64,000 bases of DNA, from assembly GCA_944470555.2 (NCBI GenBank), contig OX104130.1:2542001-2606000 (forward strand). Direction: 5' to 3'. Shown here one piece after another: positions 1 through 11,273 of the stretch. A program made the position numbers and the translations under genes. How positions within the stretch are numbered: the stretch's first letter is position 1; every line of letters starts with the position of its first letter. Below the pieces are notes generated by a model. The model worked only from the letters and a program-made list of their open reading frames with translations. It made no database searches and was not told the DNA's origin. The DNA is from Heterobilharzia americana (lineage: Eukaryota > Platyhelminthes > Trematoda > Strigeidida > Schistosomatidae).

Positions 1-2040
1 GCATTCTAGAGGGCACAGGGTTCAACTCACAACAAAAACGGGGGTAAACAGCGTGTAAACACCCGTCTGGGCAGTTTCTTACGCACATCGATCAGCTGAT
101 TTATTTGGTGTAAACCCTTTCACTATTTCCAACGGAAATGCACCCCTCTACTGAACCACGACAAGCCTCATTGTTAATAACCATGAATTTTAATTATCAG
201 TAGTCCTATCGCCACAGCCGGTATACTTTAATGTAACTACTGCTGCACAGGAAATATATTGTTGTTGTTAAATAGGTTTAGAATGTACCTGCAGTGTTTT
301 AACAGCTCAAGCTATGAAATCACCCATCACCAGGCGTTGACGTGCCATCGGTAATGTTTGCACCTGCTGCGGTGGTTTAGTAAATGTCACGTGAAAAAAG
401 CCCTTGTAAAACTTTGGTTGGCCAATAAGTTCTGGCATTCGTGCCAACATGTCAGTAGCTGAGCTGCTCTCCAACCCAATTAAGAAAAGTGGCAGCCAAG
501 GCGGTGTATGAAGGCCACTCGTGTGGAAAGAAAACGTTTGTACTGTGTGATGTACCTGTTCAGTCTTCATGACGGTAACCGCACGACGACCGGAGATTGA
601 AAAAAGGATGAGTAACGGTCTAGTGCCAAAAATCAGTTTCAACCTATCGACACTATGGTTTTACGTTATCTAATCAGAATGAAACCAGCCGTACCGAGTG
701 TTTTGACGCTTTATTACTAAAATGTTTGGGAGTCTGGTAGTCTGTGAATGTGGAAATTTATAATACGAGTAAGCAAAGGTTGTGGAAATAAAAAACGGCT
801 GCGAAATTATGAGAAAGACTGAGTTATCTAGTTCAGGGGCCGACATGTTGCGGCCGAAAAGACAGAGTAATGCGTAATAAAGAATTCTTAAACGAAAACC
901 TGGACCAGCCGAATTCAGGACACTTGGATGATAAACAAGGAATTTGCATGTAAATTGTGATGGGGCCAGACGAAAATGGTTCCCCACGGCAAAATATGTG
1001 GCAAGTTTAACCGCAGCCCTTCACCTTCCTAGGGCTAGCGTGGTTTATGACCGGAACAAAGCGTTGGTGTCGCGAATCCACAAAAGATCGATAAATCATG
1101 CAAAAAACTGGGTGAAGTCAAACAAAAAAGACCAGGGTTTTTCGAAACATTACGTAAGGGAAACCAGGACGCGCACAAGACTACCACTGATCCTCCATAC
1201 CGGAGAATGCCCATGAGTTTGCGATCAGGAAAAAGCGCTAAAGACTAGTCAGGTACGGACAGTTCATTTGGAGAACAGAGACGATACCCTGGGGTGCCTG
1301 AATAAGTTGGCCGACCAAGAGATCTGAGGCGCCTAACGCACCGCAGGACGGCAACTTTCCGAATGGCGTAGATGCTTGACCTTGTGCATTCAGCAGAACA
1401 GGTTTGTTTGGGCTGCGAAAGTCAGTACCAACAGTAAATATAATTGAATCCTAGGCCACTTGTTTTGTGGGAATATTAGTCACTACGACCCTAATGCACA
1501 TACGTCTGTCAGTATTCAGGATACGCACCTGGAAAATGATTACCCAGTAATTGTTCTTTTCCTCAAGATGCCAAGTGTGTAGCCTGGATAAACCCAAAAT
1601 AGTTCGCAAGCAATCAATGTTCAAGCAACTGTTAGGAGCAGTAGCATACCCACAGGTTAAAGCCCGTTAAAGGGGCGTACATCAGTGGTATGTACACATA
1701 AAATTCCACTTACCGACAAGGACTTCTCGGTCAAAATCAATTATCCGTGCCCCACCAACTCTGAGAAATCACTCTAAGCCCCTGCAAACTTCAACGAAAC
1801 CAGCATTCGGAGTTAGCCGTGCACAATCCTCGACCAACATGCACAACAAAGGAAACATAATATCTTCTTATCTGTGTACTGTGACACGATAGCCGTTGGC
1901 TATCTGCCAGACGCTCTCACAAACACAAAACTCGATGTACTCTAGTGCCCACTCGATCAGTGGTTTGCTTGGCGTGTAGATACTGATAACGAAACACGAG
2001 TCGGAAAGATAGTCATTTGGGAATACATCCAAAGGAGCAA
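1..2040. other. Unassigned intergenic DNA
   Basis: No exon, transposon motif, RNA gene or tandem repeat could be recognised on either strand. Open frames are short (at most about 110 codons) and have no family features. The stretch ends where the 3' untranslated tail of a CR1-like element begins. It could be unique intergenic DNA or an old repeat too decayed to read by eye. Confidence 0.4.
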
Positions 2041-2044
2041 TATA

Positions 2045-4153
2045 ATTAAAAGAATAAAGGTGAAGATGATTTTAATCGAAAAAATTTAATTCGGTTAACC
2101 CGTATAATCGGCCGGGCTAAGGACTGAGAAGATTCAGGTTTGTCGGATTTGTTGTTTGAGGATAGGGGGGTGGGAGCCTATATTGATCCTTTTTCAGTAG
2201 ATTTCTGTGCTTGTCCAATCCCCTTTTGAACGAGTCAGTCGATGATGTGAACTCCATTTCTTCTGTAGGTCGGTTCCAGGAGTTGATTACTCGACGTGAG
2301 AACCGGTACTCTATGGAGACCGTCCTCTTCTTGCTTTTGTAACCATGTTCTCTAAGGTGTCCCGACCTGGTGGGAGGGAAACGAGGAGATAGATCAGGTT
2401 CGAAGTCATTTCTTAGAATCCTGCATAGCTTGATTAGGTCTCCCCCTGTCTGCGGTAGGACAAAGTGAAGAGGTCCAGCTCCTTAAGTCGGTCTTCATGG
2501 GTCAGGCCGGCCATCGCAGGGATCATACGAGTGGCTTGCCTCTGAACTCAGTTTTCTACAAGGGCTGTGTCACCTTTCAGACAGGGATTGGCCGCCCGTG
2601 TACAGTTTTCTGATTTAGACTTAACTTAGGATGTGTATAAGGTGGTGAACATGTCACCGCTTATTTTCGTAAACGTTCTACGTAATGTCTAGGGAGACCT
2701 AAAACTCCGAGTTGCTACCAATCATAACTCGCCGTGGCTCCTAGGTCATTGTAGGTTAGTGCTGACGGTAAAGAAGCCCTGTCAGCATCGTAGGCGTTGC
2801 TGTATATGCTCACCAAGTGCATGCTCACGCATTTATCTGCACTGATAGGCATCAGCCACTTCTCTGACCGTGTAAACAAGCTGTTCAGGTCCACCTAGAA
2901 CGCGCGTATATCCTTGTTGTTCCTAATTTTGACATCATAAGCGTAGACAACCATAGGGGATCTCGTGATGCTTGGCAGCTCATTTACGTATAGGAGAAAC
3001 AGTAGGGGGCCCACAACTGTGCCTTGAGGCACTTCACTCTCTATCGACTTGCAAGTGGAGAGTTGAGAATTGATCCTCCTTGCCTCCTAGCATCAAGAAA
3101 GTCTCTTATACACACAAGCAGACTGCTAGTGATTCCAAAACCTCCCAGTTTTCCGAGGAACCTGGAATGAGGTAGTTTGTCGAACACCTTACTAAAGTCA
3201 GTGAAAATGACATCTACCGGTATCCTATCATCCTTAGACTTAACCCAGCTTCTCTGGCCGTAAGAAGGTTCGTCAAGCAAGAGAAATTTCTACAGAACCA
3301 TGCTGTGGACGAGAAAATGGAGTGTCGCACTCTAGGTGGACTATGATGGCTTTCTTGATTGCCCTTTCTAGGATTTTCACTACAGTACTAGTCAAACTTG
3401 TCGGTTTGTAGTTTGATGAGAACTGCCTAGAACCTGCCTTGTGTTACTATTGCATCCTTCCAGTCATAGGAGAGTGTGCCGTCACTGGGAATCAGTCTGA
3501 ATATAGTAGCCGATGAGCCGGCCACATAGAGTGCAAGCTCTCTGAGCAGCCTTGGGTACTGCTCATCCGGTCCCGTTGATTTTTCCACATCGAGAGTACC
3601 TAATGTCCGAAATACATCACTATAAACGATATTCACAAAGTTTGTTCTGTTGGATAACTGTCCGCAAAGGATTCCTGTGTGAAGACCTCAGCAAAATTCC
3701 AGCCATGGCTTCTGCTCTTTCCCTATCGTCCTCAGTCGAGCAGTCATTTTCTGTCCCATTGGTTAGGGCGGGTATACCATGACACGTCTTATTTCTATGG
3801 TTCATACAGGAAAATAACCTCTTCGGATGTTGCAATACTGCCCCGGCAAGGCGTGTTTCAAAGCATATTCGAGACAGGTGGATAGCAGCCATACATTTAT
3901 TGCTAGTTTATTTGTAATGCTTCACCACTTCGGGTGTACCGAGGTGGGTGGCAAGACCCCAACACTTTTTCTGACGTCGTAGCAAGATTCGAATGTACCT
4001 GTCAACCGGCACAAAAGGAGAGCAAAGTGGCATCGATTCCTCCTTCAACTCAGCATCCAATATCTGTTTACAAGCTGGTGGAAGCCAACTGATTTCTTCA
4101 CTCTCGCTTCTAGTTCTTTGATGGATTCCGATGCAGTAGGTCCACCCACTCAC
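2045..4153 (-). mobile_element. CR1-clade (SR1-like) non-LTR retrotransposon, degenerate, 5'-truncated
   Basis: Read on the - strand, this is the reverse-transcriptase half of a chicken-repeat-1 type LINE. From the 5' side it shows the linker and RT N-terminus (MNHRNKTCHGIPALTNG near 3800; LDVEKSTGPDEQYPRLLREL near 3590), then RT block VDVIFTDFSKVFDKLPHSR near 3210 (normally FSKAFDKVPH), then the C-terminal signature HGYKSKKRTVSIEYRFSRR and the run WNRPTEEMEFTSSTDSFKRG near 2260-2340. A stop at about 2120 is followed by a short 3' UTR. Stops and frameshifts break the frame in several places, for example next to codon HYK near 3910, so the copy is dead. The endonuclease domain is not recognisable upstream. 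The clade call rests on motif recognition; the exact family (SR1 or a Perere element) is not determined. Confidence 0.75.
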
Positions 4154-6860
4154 CTATCGTGGCTTTGGTTGGTCTGACAAGAGGTCGGATATTGATAAAA
4201 TCCTAGGGGTTGTATGGTTTTTCTAAAAGGTGTGGTGCGGGGGGTAATCGATTCACTTAGTGATCACTTCTGGCATTTCCGGGTGTAGAGACTTGAGATT
4301 CACTTTCGGCGTGACTGTTGTACTTCAGCTAACAAGGAAGTAATGGCAGCTAAAGGTTCGCGTAGTCTTTAGTCCCTCTGAAAGCCTTCCACAGGTTAGA
4401 TGGGGACATTTGAGTTTCGTACTTGCAGTGTGGGACATATTTGAAGGACTATGCTGCCGAACAGTTGATTTCCTTCAATGATAATACATTCCAAAGAGTT
4501 CAAAGGTAAGAAATAAGGTTTTTAGGCGACTATTCAAGCTTCCCTGCCAAGGGTTGCTTCATCGATTAAGTGCTTTTAAATCGTCTGTCTACAATTTCAA
4601 CAGTGGTCTTGTAAGAGCTTTACCGTGTTTTCGGTGTAACAACCGAATAGGTGTTAGGAATGTTAGGCTTCTCAGTTCCTTATCCAGGTTGTACGTACTA
4701 CCAGTGCACACGAGCAAGTAAACACTCTTCTTCACTCCAAACTATCAGAGAAGCGGCACGTCCAACAGAGAAAGTTAGTTGATTTTGTTGGGAAAATATA
4801 CATAAACTACTAGGCTAGATCAAACTGAACTAAATATTCCAAATTAGTGAAGCAGGGCAAGGAGAGTAAGAATAGCGATTGATCATGCACGGAAGCTTAT
4901 TGGATGAATAAAGCTCTAACGAACTTTGATAATTGGTTGAGTACTGAATGAAAACATTACATTATTGCTTTGGTAATCTATAACAAATTGCATTTCAATA
5001 ACGGGGTTCACTTTAACCTTATATGAGCCTGCTGCACCCATAACAGTTATATAGCAGCAAATATGTCCTACGCAATCCAAGCTTAAGTGGACTTCTCCTG
5101 GGGGGAAATCACTGTGAAACCTAGGATCGTAGCCTAAATGTTCTTGACTGAAAATTTTCGCCTCACACTCACTTATCCCATGTGGAAAACGCATCTACTG
5201 AAGACACTTCGAGGGGAAAACTGTATCTTCACGGTGACATCAACTACAAGGACAAACGGACATAACCATTTTGTTAACTTTATCTGTAAAAAATGCAACA
5301 AAGCTTTGGAGCTTGAAAACAATACAGCCATTGAACCTTCAATGAATATCGTTAACATATTTTCCCGGGTCTTGGGCCATTTTTAAATTGATACGAGAAC
5401 TGGTGTTTTGTTCCAATATGTGCAAATCCTGTGCAGCATGCGTCCGCGTGCTGATGATTGTATTTAATATTCTGTTCACAGTAAGTCGTGTAGAATATCT
5501 TTTTCTTTTAAATGGTGAAGATATTTCCGTAAAAATTCGGACCCACCGGGTTTTTTTGTCTATTACGTAAAATGGAGCTATTACAGCAAATACCAACTTG
5601 ATTATTGCAGGCTTTTGCCATTCTTGATGATTATTTTGGTCTTACAAATTTCTTTTAGTACTGTTTTTGTTTGTAATAGTAGTCTAGGAGGCATTCGTGC
5701 CTTCCAATCGGGAGCATAGGGCTAAAATAGCTGGGCTTGTAACAACCACCTGTTGGTAGGTTTTCGTCTAGCCTGTAGGTGGTTACATTCTTATAAGGGA
5801 GCTCATAGAGGAGTGTGGGCTTTTTGGTAATCACGAGAATCTGGAAGGAAAAGCGAAAGCAAAAAACGTGAGCCGAAGACTCAGCAAGTATACTGTTTGT
5901 ACCTACATTTAATAATAAACGATAACTGACAAATGGTAGAGCTTGACAATGAAGAGATTAAACATTCTAGAAGCCGAAACTGAAAGTGAATGAGTACGGT
6001 TTTGGATGCGTTACACTGCTACTTCCGGTGAAAAAGCACTATCCCAGTGCTTAAGTGTACGTAGGTAAGTTAGAGGCTGGGGATGGTGTGTGAAGCTGGT
6101 GGGAGTTACATGCGAGGGGATGGCTTCTGCTGAGTGCACGTTGGTCTGACCATGAGCTAGCCGGACACCACCCACAACTCCGAAATTTAACAACCTCATT
6201 TGAATTATATTTTTGGTTCATCTCTTACGCTTGTACCATGAAAGTAGACCGGAATGAAAGGTAAGAAGTTGAGAAGTGTACCCACTTTGTTTTGTTACTG
6301 ATCATAGCACATAGCAATTATTTCTTGAAAACACAAATCGATAAAATCACGAACTGATGCAAAAGGATCATAGAATGTAGTGCTTTCAGACTGTCGAAAG
6401 ATCAGAGGCGAAACGGGAGAGTATTAGAATGTTTCAATATTGCTAATTGAACCCTGATGACTCGAGGTTATTTGACACAACTCGGACGACTCGTGCTATC
6501 ACGTACTGAGTTCGAAGCGGTCGACTCCATTTTATCTAAATTTTTCAGCCTCTTGGCTGTGGTCTCCAGCACCAAGCACCACTCTTTAACACATTGTCAT
6601 GTAATTTCAACCTCCAAGTGCCAGCAATAATTCTTCGGAGAGCTGCTGTCCCCTGTCCGGAGAGATTTACAATCTCCGTAATACTTTTTGGTTTGTGAAG
6701 TTTCAACAATCCTTTACGTTCCGAAACCGTTAAATACCGTGTCACACCTTGAGAATTAATCTCGGTGCTGCTAGCCTGTAATGTTAATTGTAAGTATTTA
6801 TCAATAATTTTAAGTGAAATGCTTGGAAATACAGTGTTTGTGTGCGGTGATGAAATATTT
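4154..6860. other. Unassigned interval (possible LTR inside)
   Basis: No gene is supported. The first few hundred bases may hold decayed 5' sequence of the neighbouring CR1-like element. Overlapping open frames occur on both strands near 4.9-5.6 kb, but I could not match them to a family or to convincing exon borders. A weak LTR candidate inside is listed separately. Confidence 0.3.
5738..6015. repeat. Possible solo LTR, weak
   Basis: The segment opens with TGTAACAACC and closes with GTTACA, so it has TG...CA ends. It contains TATAAG near 5792 and overlapping AATAATAAA near 5910 as possible promoter and poly(A) signals. About 280 bp would suit a schistosome gypsy LTR. No target-site duplication and no second copy is visible in the window, so this is only a candidate. 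Confidence 0.18.
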
Positions 6861-6869
6861 GTGACACAA

Positions 6870-7090
6870 TAGTGTAAAAGTAGTAGTGCGAACGCGTATG
6901 GATCCCAAATGACCCAAAAGTTTCTTGAAGGTAACATTCAAATTGTTGCCCTCGGTCGGTTGTTGCAGTAAAAAGGCGTCCAAACTGTGCTACCCATCTA
7001 TTCATGAGGACTCAGGAAACCGTTTCTGCAGTGGTGTCCGGTATTGGAATAGCTTCTGGCCACCAATTAAAACGATTTATGCAGACTACA
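6870..7090 (-). pseudogene. Ty3/gypsy integrase core fragment
   Basis: On the - strand the translation reads CINRFNWWPEAIPIP, a stop, then NRWVAQFGRLFTATTDRGQQF and FGIHTR. This matches the integrase core of gypsy elements, in which the order is (T/D)RFxRWPEAIPI, then WVxxFG, then TTDRGxQFES. The Asp of TTDRG is the second catalytic residue of the D,D35E triad; the first Asp, normally in VDRF, is Asn here (INRF). The homology stops abruptly on both sides, and neither the zinc-binding N-terminus nor the catalytic Glu is found. It is a short, dead piece of an LTR retrotransposon; the family within gypsy is unknown. Confidence 0.6.
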
Positions 7091-9228
7091 GACTGATGAA
7101 CACCACAAACACTAGTGACATCGTTAATTTTACGTTTGCATTGAAATTAGCAAGATGATCAAATAAATTAGCTTTTGTGATTGGAAGTGGAACTTTTCGC
7201 TGATTGAAATCTATCATACTGCACGTATTGCTACAGATATTCTTTTCTCTCTGATGGAATAAGTCAAGCATTTTATTTGGACCGCTAGCTAGTCTCCTTA
7301 TCTAAACGATTTTAAGTAATTCATTATAAAGCCACGGTGATATTTTGAAATGCCTAAAAAGGCAGTTCCTGGTGACCTAGAATTAGTGGCTATTCGGTGC
7401 CGACGAGACGCTTGAAACAAGGTACAGAAAGACAGTAGAATTGCTGGTTAAATTATTTCTACCATAAAGTGGTGGTTGCCAGTGTAGTTATCTGTTTACT
7501 GGTGGTATGAAGATGGGATTACAGTCGATCAATCTTAGGTCTGATTCAGTGTCTAAATAAAGAAATCCTCTGAAAAGTATGCTGATTCGTCTTCAGACTT
7601 AGTCATTAGCAAGCTTATCACATGCAACATTTGGTAGTAGAGAATGTCCACATTACTTTTGTAATCTTGTAGATTTCATGGTAGTTGCCTTGTATTAGCG
7701 ACTATTAATGGTTTGTTCGAACGCCTTCATGATCCTGTAGTTTAGTTTTGAACATCTAGTGATGTAACCTTTTAAGCTTCCAAACTGGTTAGTTGGTAAA
7801 GTAATTCAACTTTGCATCATCTTGTCACAAGTTTAAATGTTGAGCGCTTTTCAAAGTCAGGTTATGCCGTTTTCAGTCATCCACTGGGTATGACTCAATA
7901 CATTACGTGGCTCTACACGAACCTTTACAATGTTTTACACTATGCCAAATAACACTGGAGTGGTTTCTAGGCAGACTTCATAAGGGGATGTAACTCAGCA
8001 ATTACATACAGGTCCGGCCACTGTGGAATAAACTGTCTATTGTGTCAAGGTTAATAATACTTGCTGCTGCCCAAATGTTGCTAGATAAGGCGACGTTCGA
8101 ACCCGTGAGCTGCCGTTTAAAAGCCACTTGCATAAGTCAGTGTCATTGTTTCATCAGGTGAGCCCGATAATATGCAATCTATTTACTTCTTATAACTTCA
8201 CTTGTGTTGAAGGTTGTATCAGTTTTTGCGAATCTCAGGGGGATTATCAGCATATAAACGGCTTGTTTAATGTTTGCTAGACTGGGCTGTGTAGAAATGG
8301 TCACTTAAAGTGGATGTGAATAAGACTTCCATGAAAAACGGCACCCACTTTATGATCCCGGTGGTCAGATTCTGCTCCCACAAGTTTTACCGTAGATTCC
8401 TGTATGCAGGTGACGAATTTCTGAATTTATTGCCGACTACTTAGTATAAAGCACGCGGATAACATTTGGATTGACTGGAAGTGTAGCAATGAAATCCCCC
8501 AAGTACTGTACGAAGAATTTATATTCATTTATAACCTTTTTATAAAATTTGAGCTGGCCCATCTGCCACTTTCGCAATGTGGAGTAAAGTGGTTACATAT
8601 CTTGATAGCTTCACTTTTGCATTCGGCTACATTCCGTACTTTGAACCAGTCAACTTATCGTGATGGTTTGATAATTTTCAGCTTTTCAAAGAAAATCTAT
8701 CTCAGCAGACCATTTAGTTCTTGAGACGAATTGATGTAAAAAGACCCCAGTGACCAGAAGCAAACCTAAGGATTACCTTCCTTCGATAATCAGCTGTGTA
8801 GACTAATATAGTTTGCCAAAATAACTCCCACCGAATAAACACTCAAAAAATGTGATTCAGCAATCATATGCATGTTCTCATACTAGGCAGTGAGCCATGT
8901 ATTGTATGAAGGCAAATGCTAATTTGTGGCTACCCAAACTTCAATGGATGTAGAGGGGTTCGAATACGTGGTCTACTGGCTGGAAGTTGATTGCTTGGAC
9001 CGATGAGATCTGCGCTTAGTTTACAATCAGTTATTATTTGTAGTATGGGATATGTTATTACTACATTAGTTGTCACATCACATCAAAGCACAATGCAGCA
9101 AGATGATAGGTTAAATAATCAGAGAAAAAGTGTAATCGTTTATCCTTCAAAGTTACAAGGAAAGGAAGAGGGACTAAACCGATAGCAAAATGTGATATTA
9201 CGATTAATATGAAGATAGTGTGGATACG
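7091..9228. other. Unassigned intergenic DNA
   Basis: No recognisable coding exon, RNA gene or transposon domain was seen. Open frames are short and AT-rich, without family features. The region sits upstream of RTE debris and of the putative first tetraspanin exon. Confidence 0.4.
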
Positions 9229-9231
9229 TAT

Positions 9232-9325
9232 ATACCAATGTTATCGATTCTGGACTATATCATGTAGAAACTTCAGTCACCTTTCTCGGTCATCATGCGG
9301 ATCCCAACCAAAAAGGTATGACAGT
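9232..9325 (-). mobile_element. RTE 3'-region scrap
   Basis: This short stretch aligns, in reverse orientation, with the last coding part of the RTE copies elsewhere in the window (compare 39260-39340 and 45030-45090). It is followed almost at once by another RTE fragment in the opposite orientation. Confidence 0.45.
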
Positions 9326-9379
9326 TATTTTCACTGATAACACCCATTCTCAACCGTTGTGTTTAAGTTTGGACATGGT

Positions 9380-10160
9380 TGCGGACTCTTGGTGACGTCT
9401 CGGATACAGTAGGCCCGTCTGGCATTTACCATCCTACGTCGCCTGTAGGGCCAACTGATGAGATACCCGACTATCCATCAAAAGACGAGTATTCTGCGCC
9501 GCAGTCCATTCTATCCTGCTATACTGCTGTGAGACATGGCTGTTAAAAGTAGACAACATGAGGCGGTTGTAGGGTTTTGATCATACGTATCTTCGTTGCA
9601 TTGCTCGCGTTTTGGTGGAATCACCGTGCGAGCAATGTTGAGCTCAGGCGAAAGGTACTACGCAAGACAGGCAAATCGATTGACGAGGTGGTGAACCTTA
9701 GTGGACTGAGATGGCTTGGACATTAGTTGGGCATGCTGAGCTACCGCCTTTCTCGAAGTGCCGTTCTTGGGGAAGTTGGATTAGGATGGAGAAGCGTCCA
9801 GGGTAGTCAGACCCAGGCATGGGCGCCAGTCGATGAAAGTCCTTGGCTCTTGGTCTGAGTCGTGCGGGGAGATATTGACTGTCTGGTTAGGGTCCCTAAG
9901 GCGTAAGTAATCAGTGGTTGAGGACTGTTGGTGACATGGCTGAAAATCGGCCACAATGACGCAGATGTATTCAATCCTTAACATATTCTAAAGCTTGAAT
10001 ATTTGCAGTAATCTTCATCTTCAGATTGTTTGTTCTCTCACACTCCTTTATCTACTTTGATATCACCGCTCTTCTATCCACTTCTTCGTGTTCTTTGTAA
10101 AGTGTAGCAACTTCAGTCGATGCACCTGTGTCTAAGGTTCCACGTTGACTTAGTCAGTCA
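9380..10160 (+). mobile_element. RTE fragment, second subfamily, 3' part
   Basis: A diverged RTE copy containing only the last part of the reverse transcriptase and the 3' UTR. The words corresponding to YGCETW, FDHRCLRSI, NLHRLRWLGH and GDMAQNRSQW of the 39-42 kb copy can be followed through many frame changes (for example TGCTATACTGCTGTGAGACA near 9510). Its 3' UTR differs from the three long copies and matches those at 10630-11270, 26775-26950 and 50450-50620, so a second RTE subfamily is present. It ends about 30 bp before the proposed first tetraspanin exon. Confidence 0.7.
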
Positions 10161-10191
10161 GTCATTTTTATAGTTTTATTTTGTCGTTGGG

Positions 10192-10222
10192 ATGAGTGGT
10201 AACGTGAACCTCTGTAAACTCG
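10192..10222 (+). CDS. Tetraspanin, probable first coding exon
   Basis: ATG at 10192 starts MSGNVNLCKL and the exon ends in phase 1 at a good donor (G|GTAAGTT). A 48-bp intron (10223-10270), beginning GTAAGTTCTC and ending GATGGCACAG, joins it in frame to the next exon. Very short introns near the 5' end are known in schistosome genes. The joined peptide is a short cytosolic tail with four cysteines leading into a hydrophobic helix, as expected for a palmitoylated tetraspanin N-terminus. An RTE fragment ends only about 30 bp upstream, so the promoter or an untranslated first exon may lie elsewhere. The assignment is inference from splice sites and topology; transcript data would settle it. 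Confidence 0.42.
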
Positions 10223-10270
10223 GTAAGTTCTCATTTATTATGGAAAGGGAATTTAATTGCGATGGCACAG

Positions 10271-10350
10271 TTTGTAGGTTAAGGTGTTTAAGTTTAATTC
10301 GACAAATTCTAGTAATCTTCACAATGGATGTCATGTTCCTCATGCAACTT
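10271..10350 (+). CDS. Tetraspanin, probable second coding exon (TM1, first half)
   Basis: After the acceptor GGCACAG the frame encodes VCRLRCLSLIR followed by the hydrophobic run QILVIFTMDVMFLMQL. The exon can stop at a weak donor (CTT|GTTTTC), leaving phase 0. That matches the phase-0 start of the next firm exon at 18673, which begins IVGMVVLAAALYFYF. Together they form one long first transmembrane helix with the usual Cys-rich cytosolic lead. If the 48-bp intron were retained, the frame would stay open, adding 16 residues before TM1. Weak points are the non-consensus donor and the Asp and Gln inside the helix. Confidence 0.42.
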
Positions 10351-10629
10351 GTTTTCAGTAGCTATGATAAGTTGGGTTATTTTTGAGAACAACTGGACGT
10401 AGTTACACGACAATCCATGTTAAAAGTCTTGTAAGTCGTCGGAAAAATATAGCACTGTTCTACTCCCTGTTTTCATGCATATCTCTCCAAGAGCCATATA
10501 GCTTGACGAAATGTTAGTTCGTCAAAGCAGTTCACTTCGGTAAACAGTGTATTAATTTGTTAGGTAACGCACTGATCGTCTTTTGAGTTGTGATCTATGC
10601 TAGAAATACATTGTTAGGCTTACGTGCCA
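10351..10629. other. Intron DNA with nothing recognised
   Basis: Lies between the putative second tetraspanin exon and RTE debris. If the gene model holds, it is the start of an 8.3-kb intron made largely of retrotransposons. Confidence 0.4.
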
Positions 10630-11273
10630 ATAGACAGACACACAAACAAAATCAACGTACAACCTGGCACACAACTGCATCGGTTCAAGTTGCAACACTT
10701 CATATTAGTGTGTGAAAAAGTGGGTAGAAAAGGATTGATATGAAAGTAGAAAAAGTTGTGAGAGAATAAACAACTTGAAGATAGCGGTTAGTGCAAATAT
10801 CCAAGCTTTGGAAGACGTCGAAAGACAAATACATCTGCACCATTGCGGCCAATTTTCAGCCCATTCACCAGTAATCCTCAATCATTGATTGCTTTAATCT
10901 CGGAGACGCCAGTCAGGCACTCTGCATCTGCCACATGGCTCAGACCAACAATCAGGGACTCCTGTAAAAGTACCACGTCTTGGTCTGGCCACCCTGAGCT
11001 CTCTTCAAAACCAATCAAACTTTTAGCAGCATTGGACTTTGTGGTAGGTAGTGGTTCAGCATCCCTGACACATGTGCGACCCATCTCAGTTGCTGAAAGT
11101 GCACAACCTCATTGGCTGATTTGCCCTATTTGTCTAGTATGCCCTTCGCCTAACATCGAAATTCCTCACATGGGGATTGCATTATGCATATGCAATGCTC
11201 CGTAAACACGATGAAAAACTTGTAACCGCCTCATGTCTTCTACTTCCAACGACCATGTCTCAGTGTATAGCAG
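10630..11273 (-). mobile_element. RTE 3' fragment, second subfamily
   Basis: On the - strand this covers the region equivalent to LLYGCETWPL through the stop codon and into the 3' UTR. Recognisable stretches include DMRRLQVF-like sequence near 11225, a word like HVGRCRL near 10935 and the subfamily-2 3' UTR near 10640-10800. The frame is broken throughout. RTE copy 1 begins at its right edge in the opposite orientation, as though copy 1 had inserted here. The sequence on the far side of copy 1 is not the direct continuation of this fragment; about 0.9 kb of element sequence is missing. Confidence 0.7.

Noticed and set aside
4916..5194. A 92-codon - strand frame with protein-like composition (SLDCVGHICCYITVMGAAGS)
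   Set aside because: I could not match it to a family, the only nearby intron candidate would be about 25 bp, and both strands are open here; not enough to call an exon.
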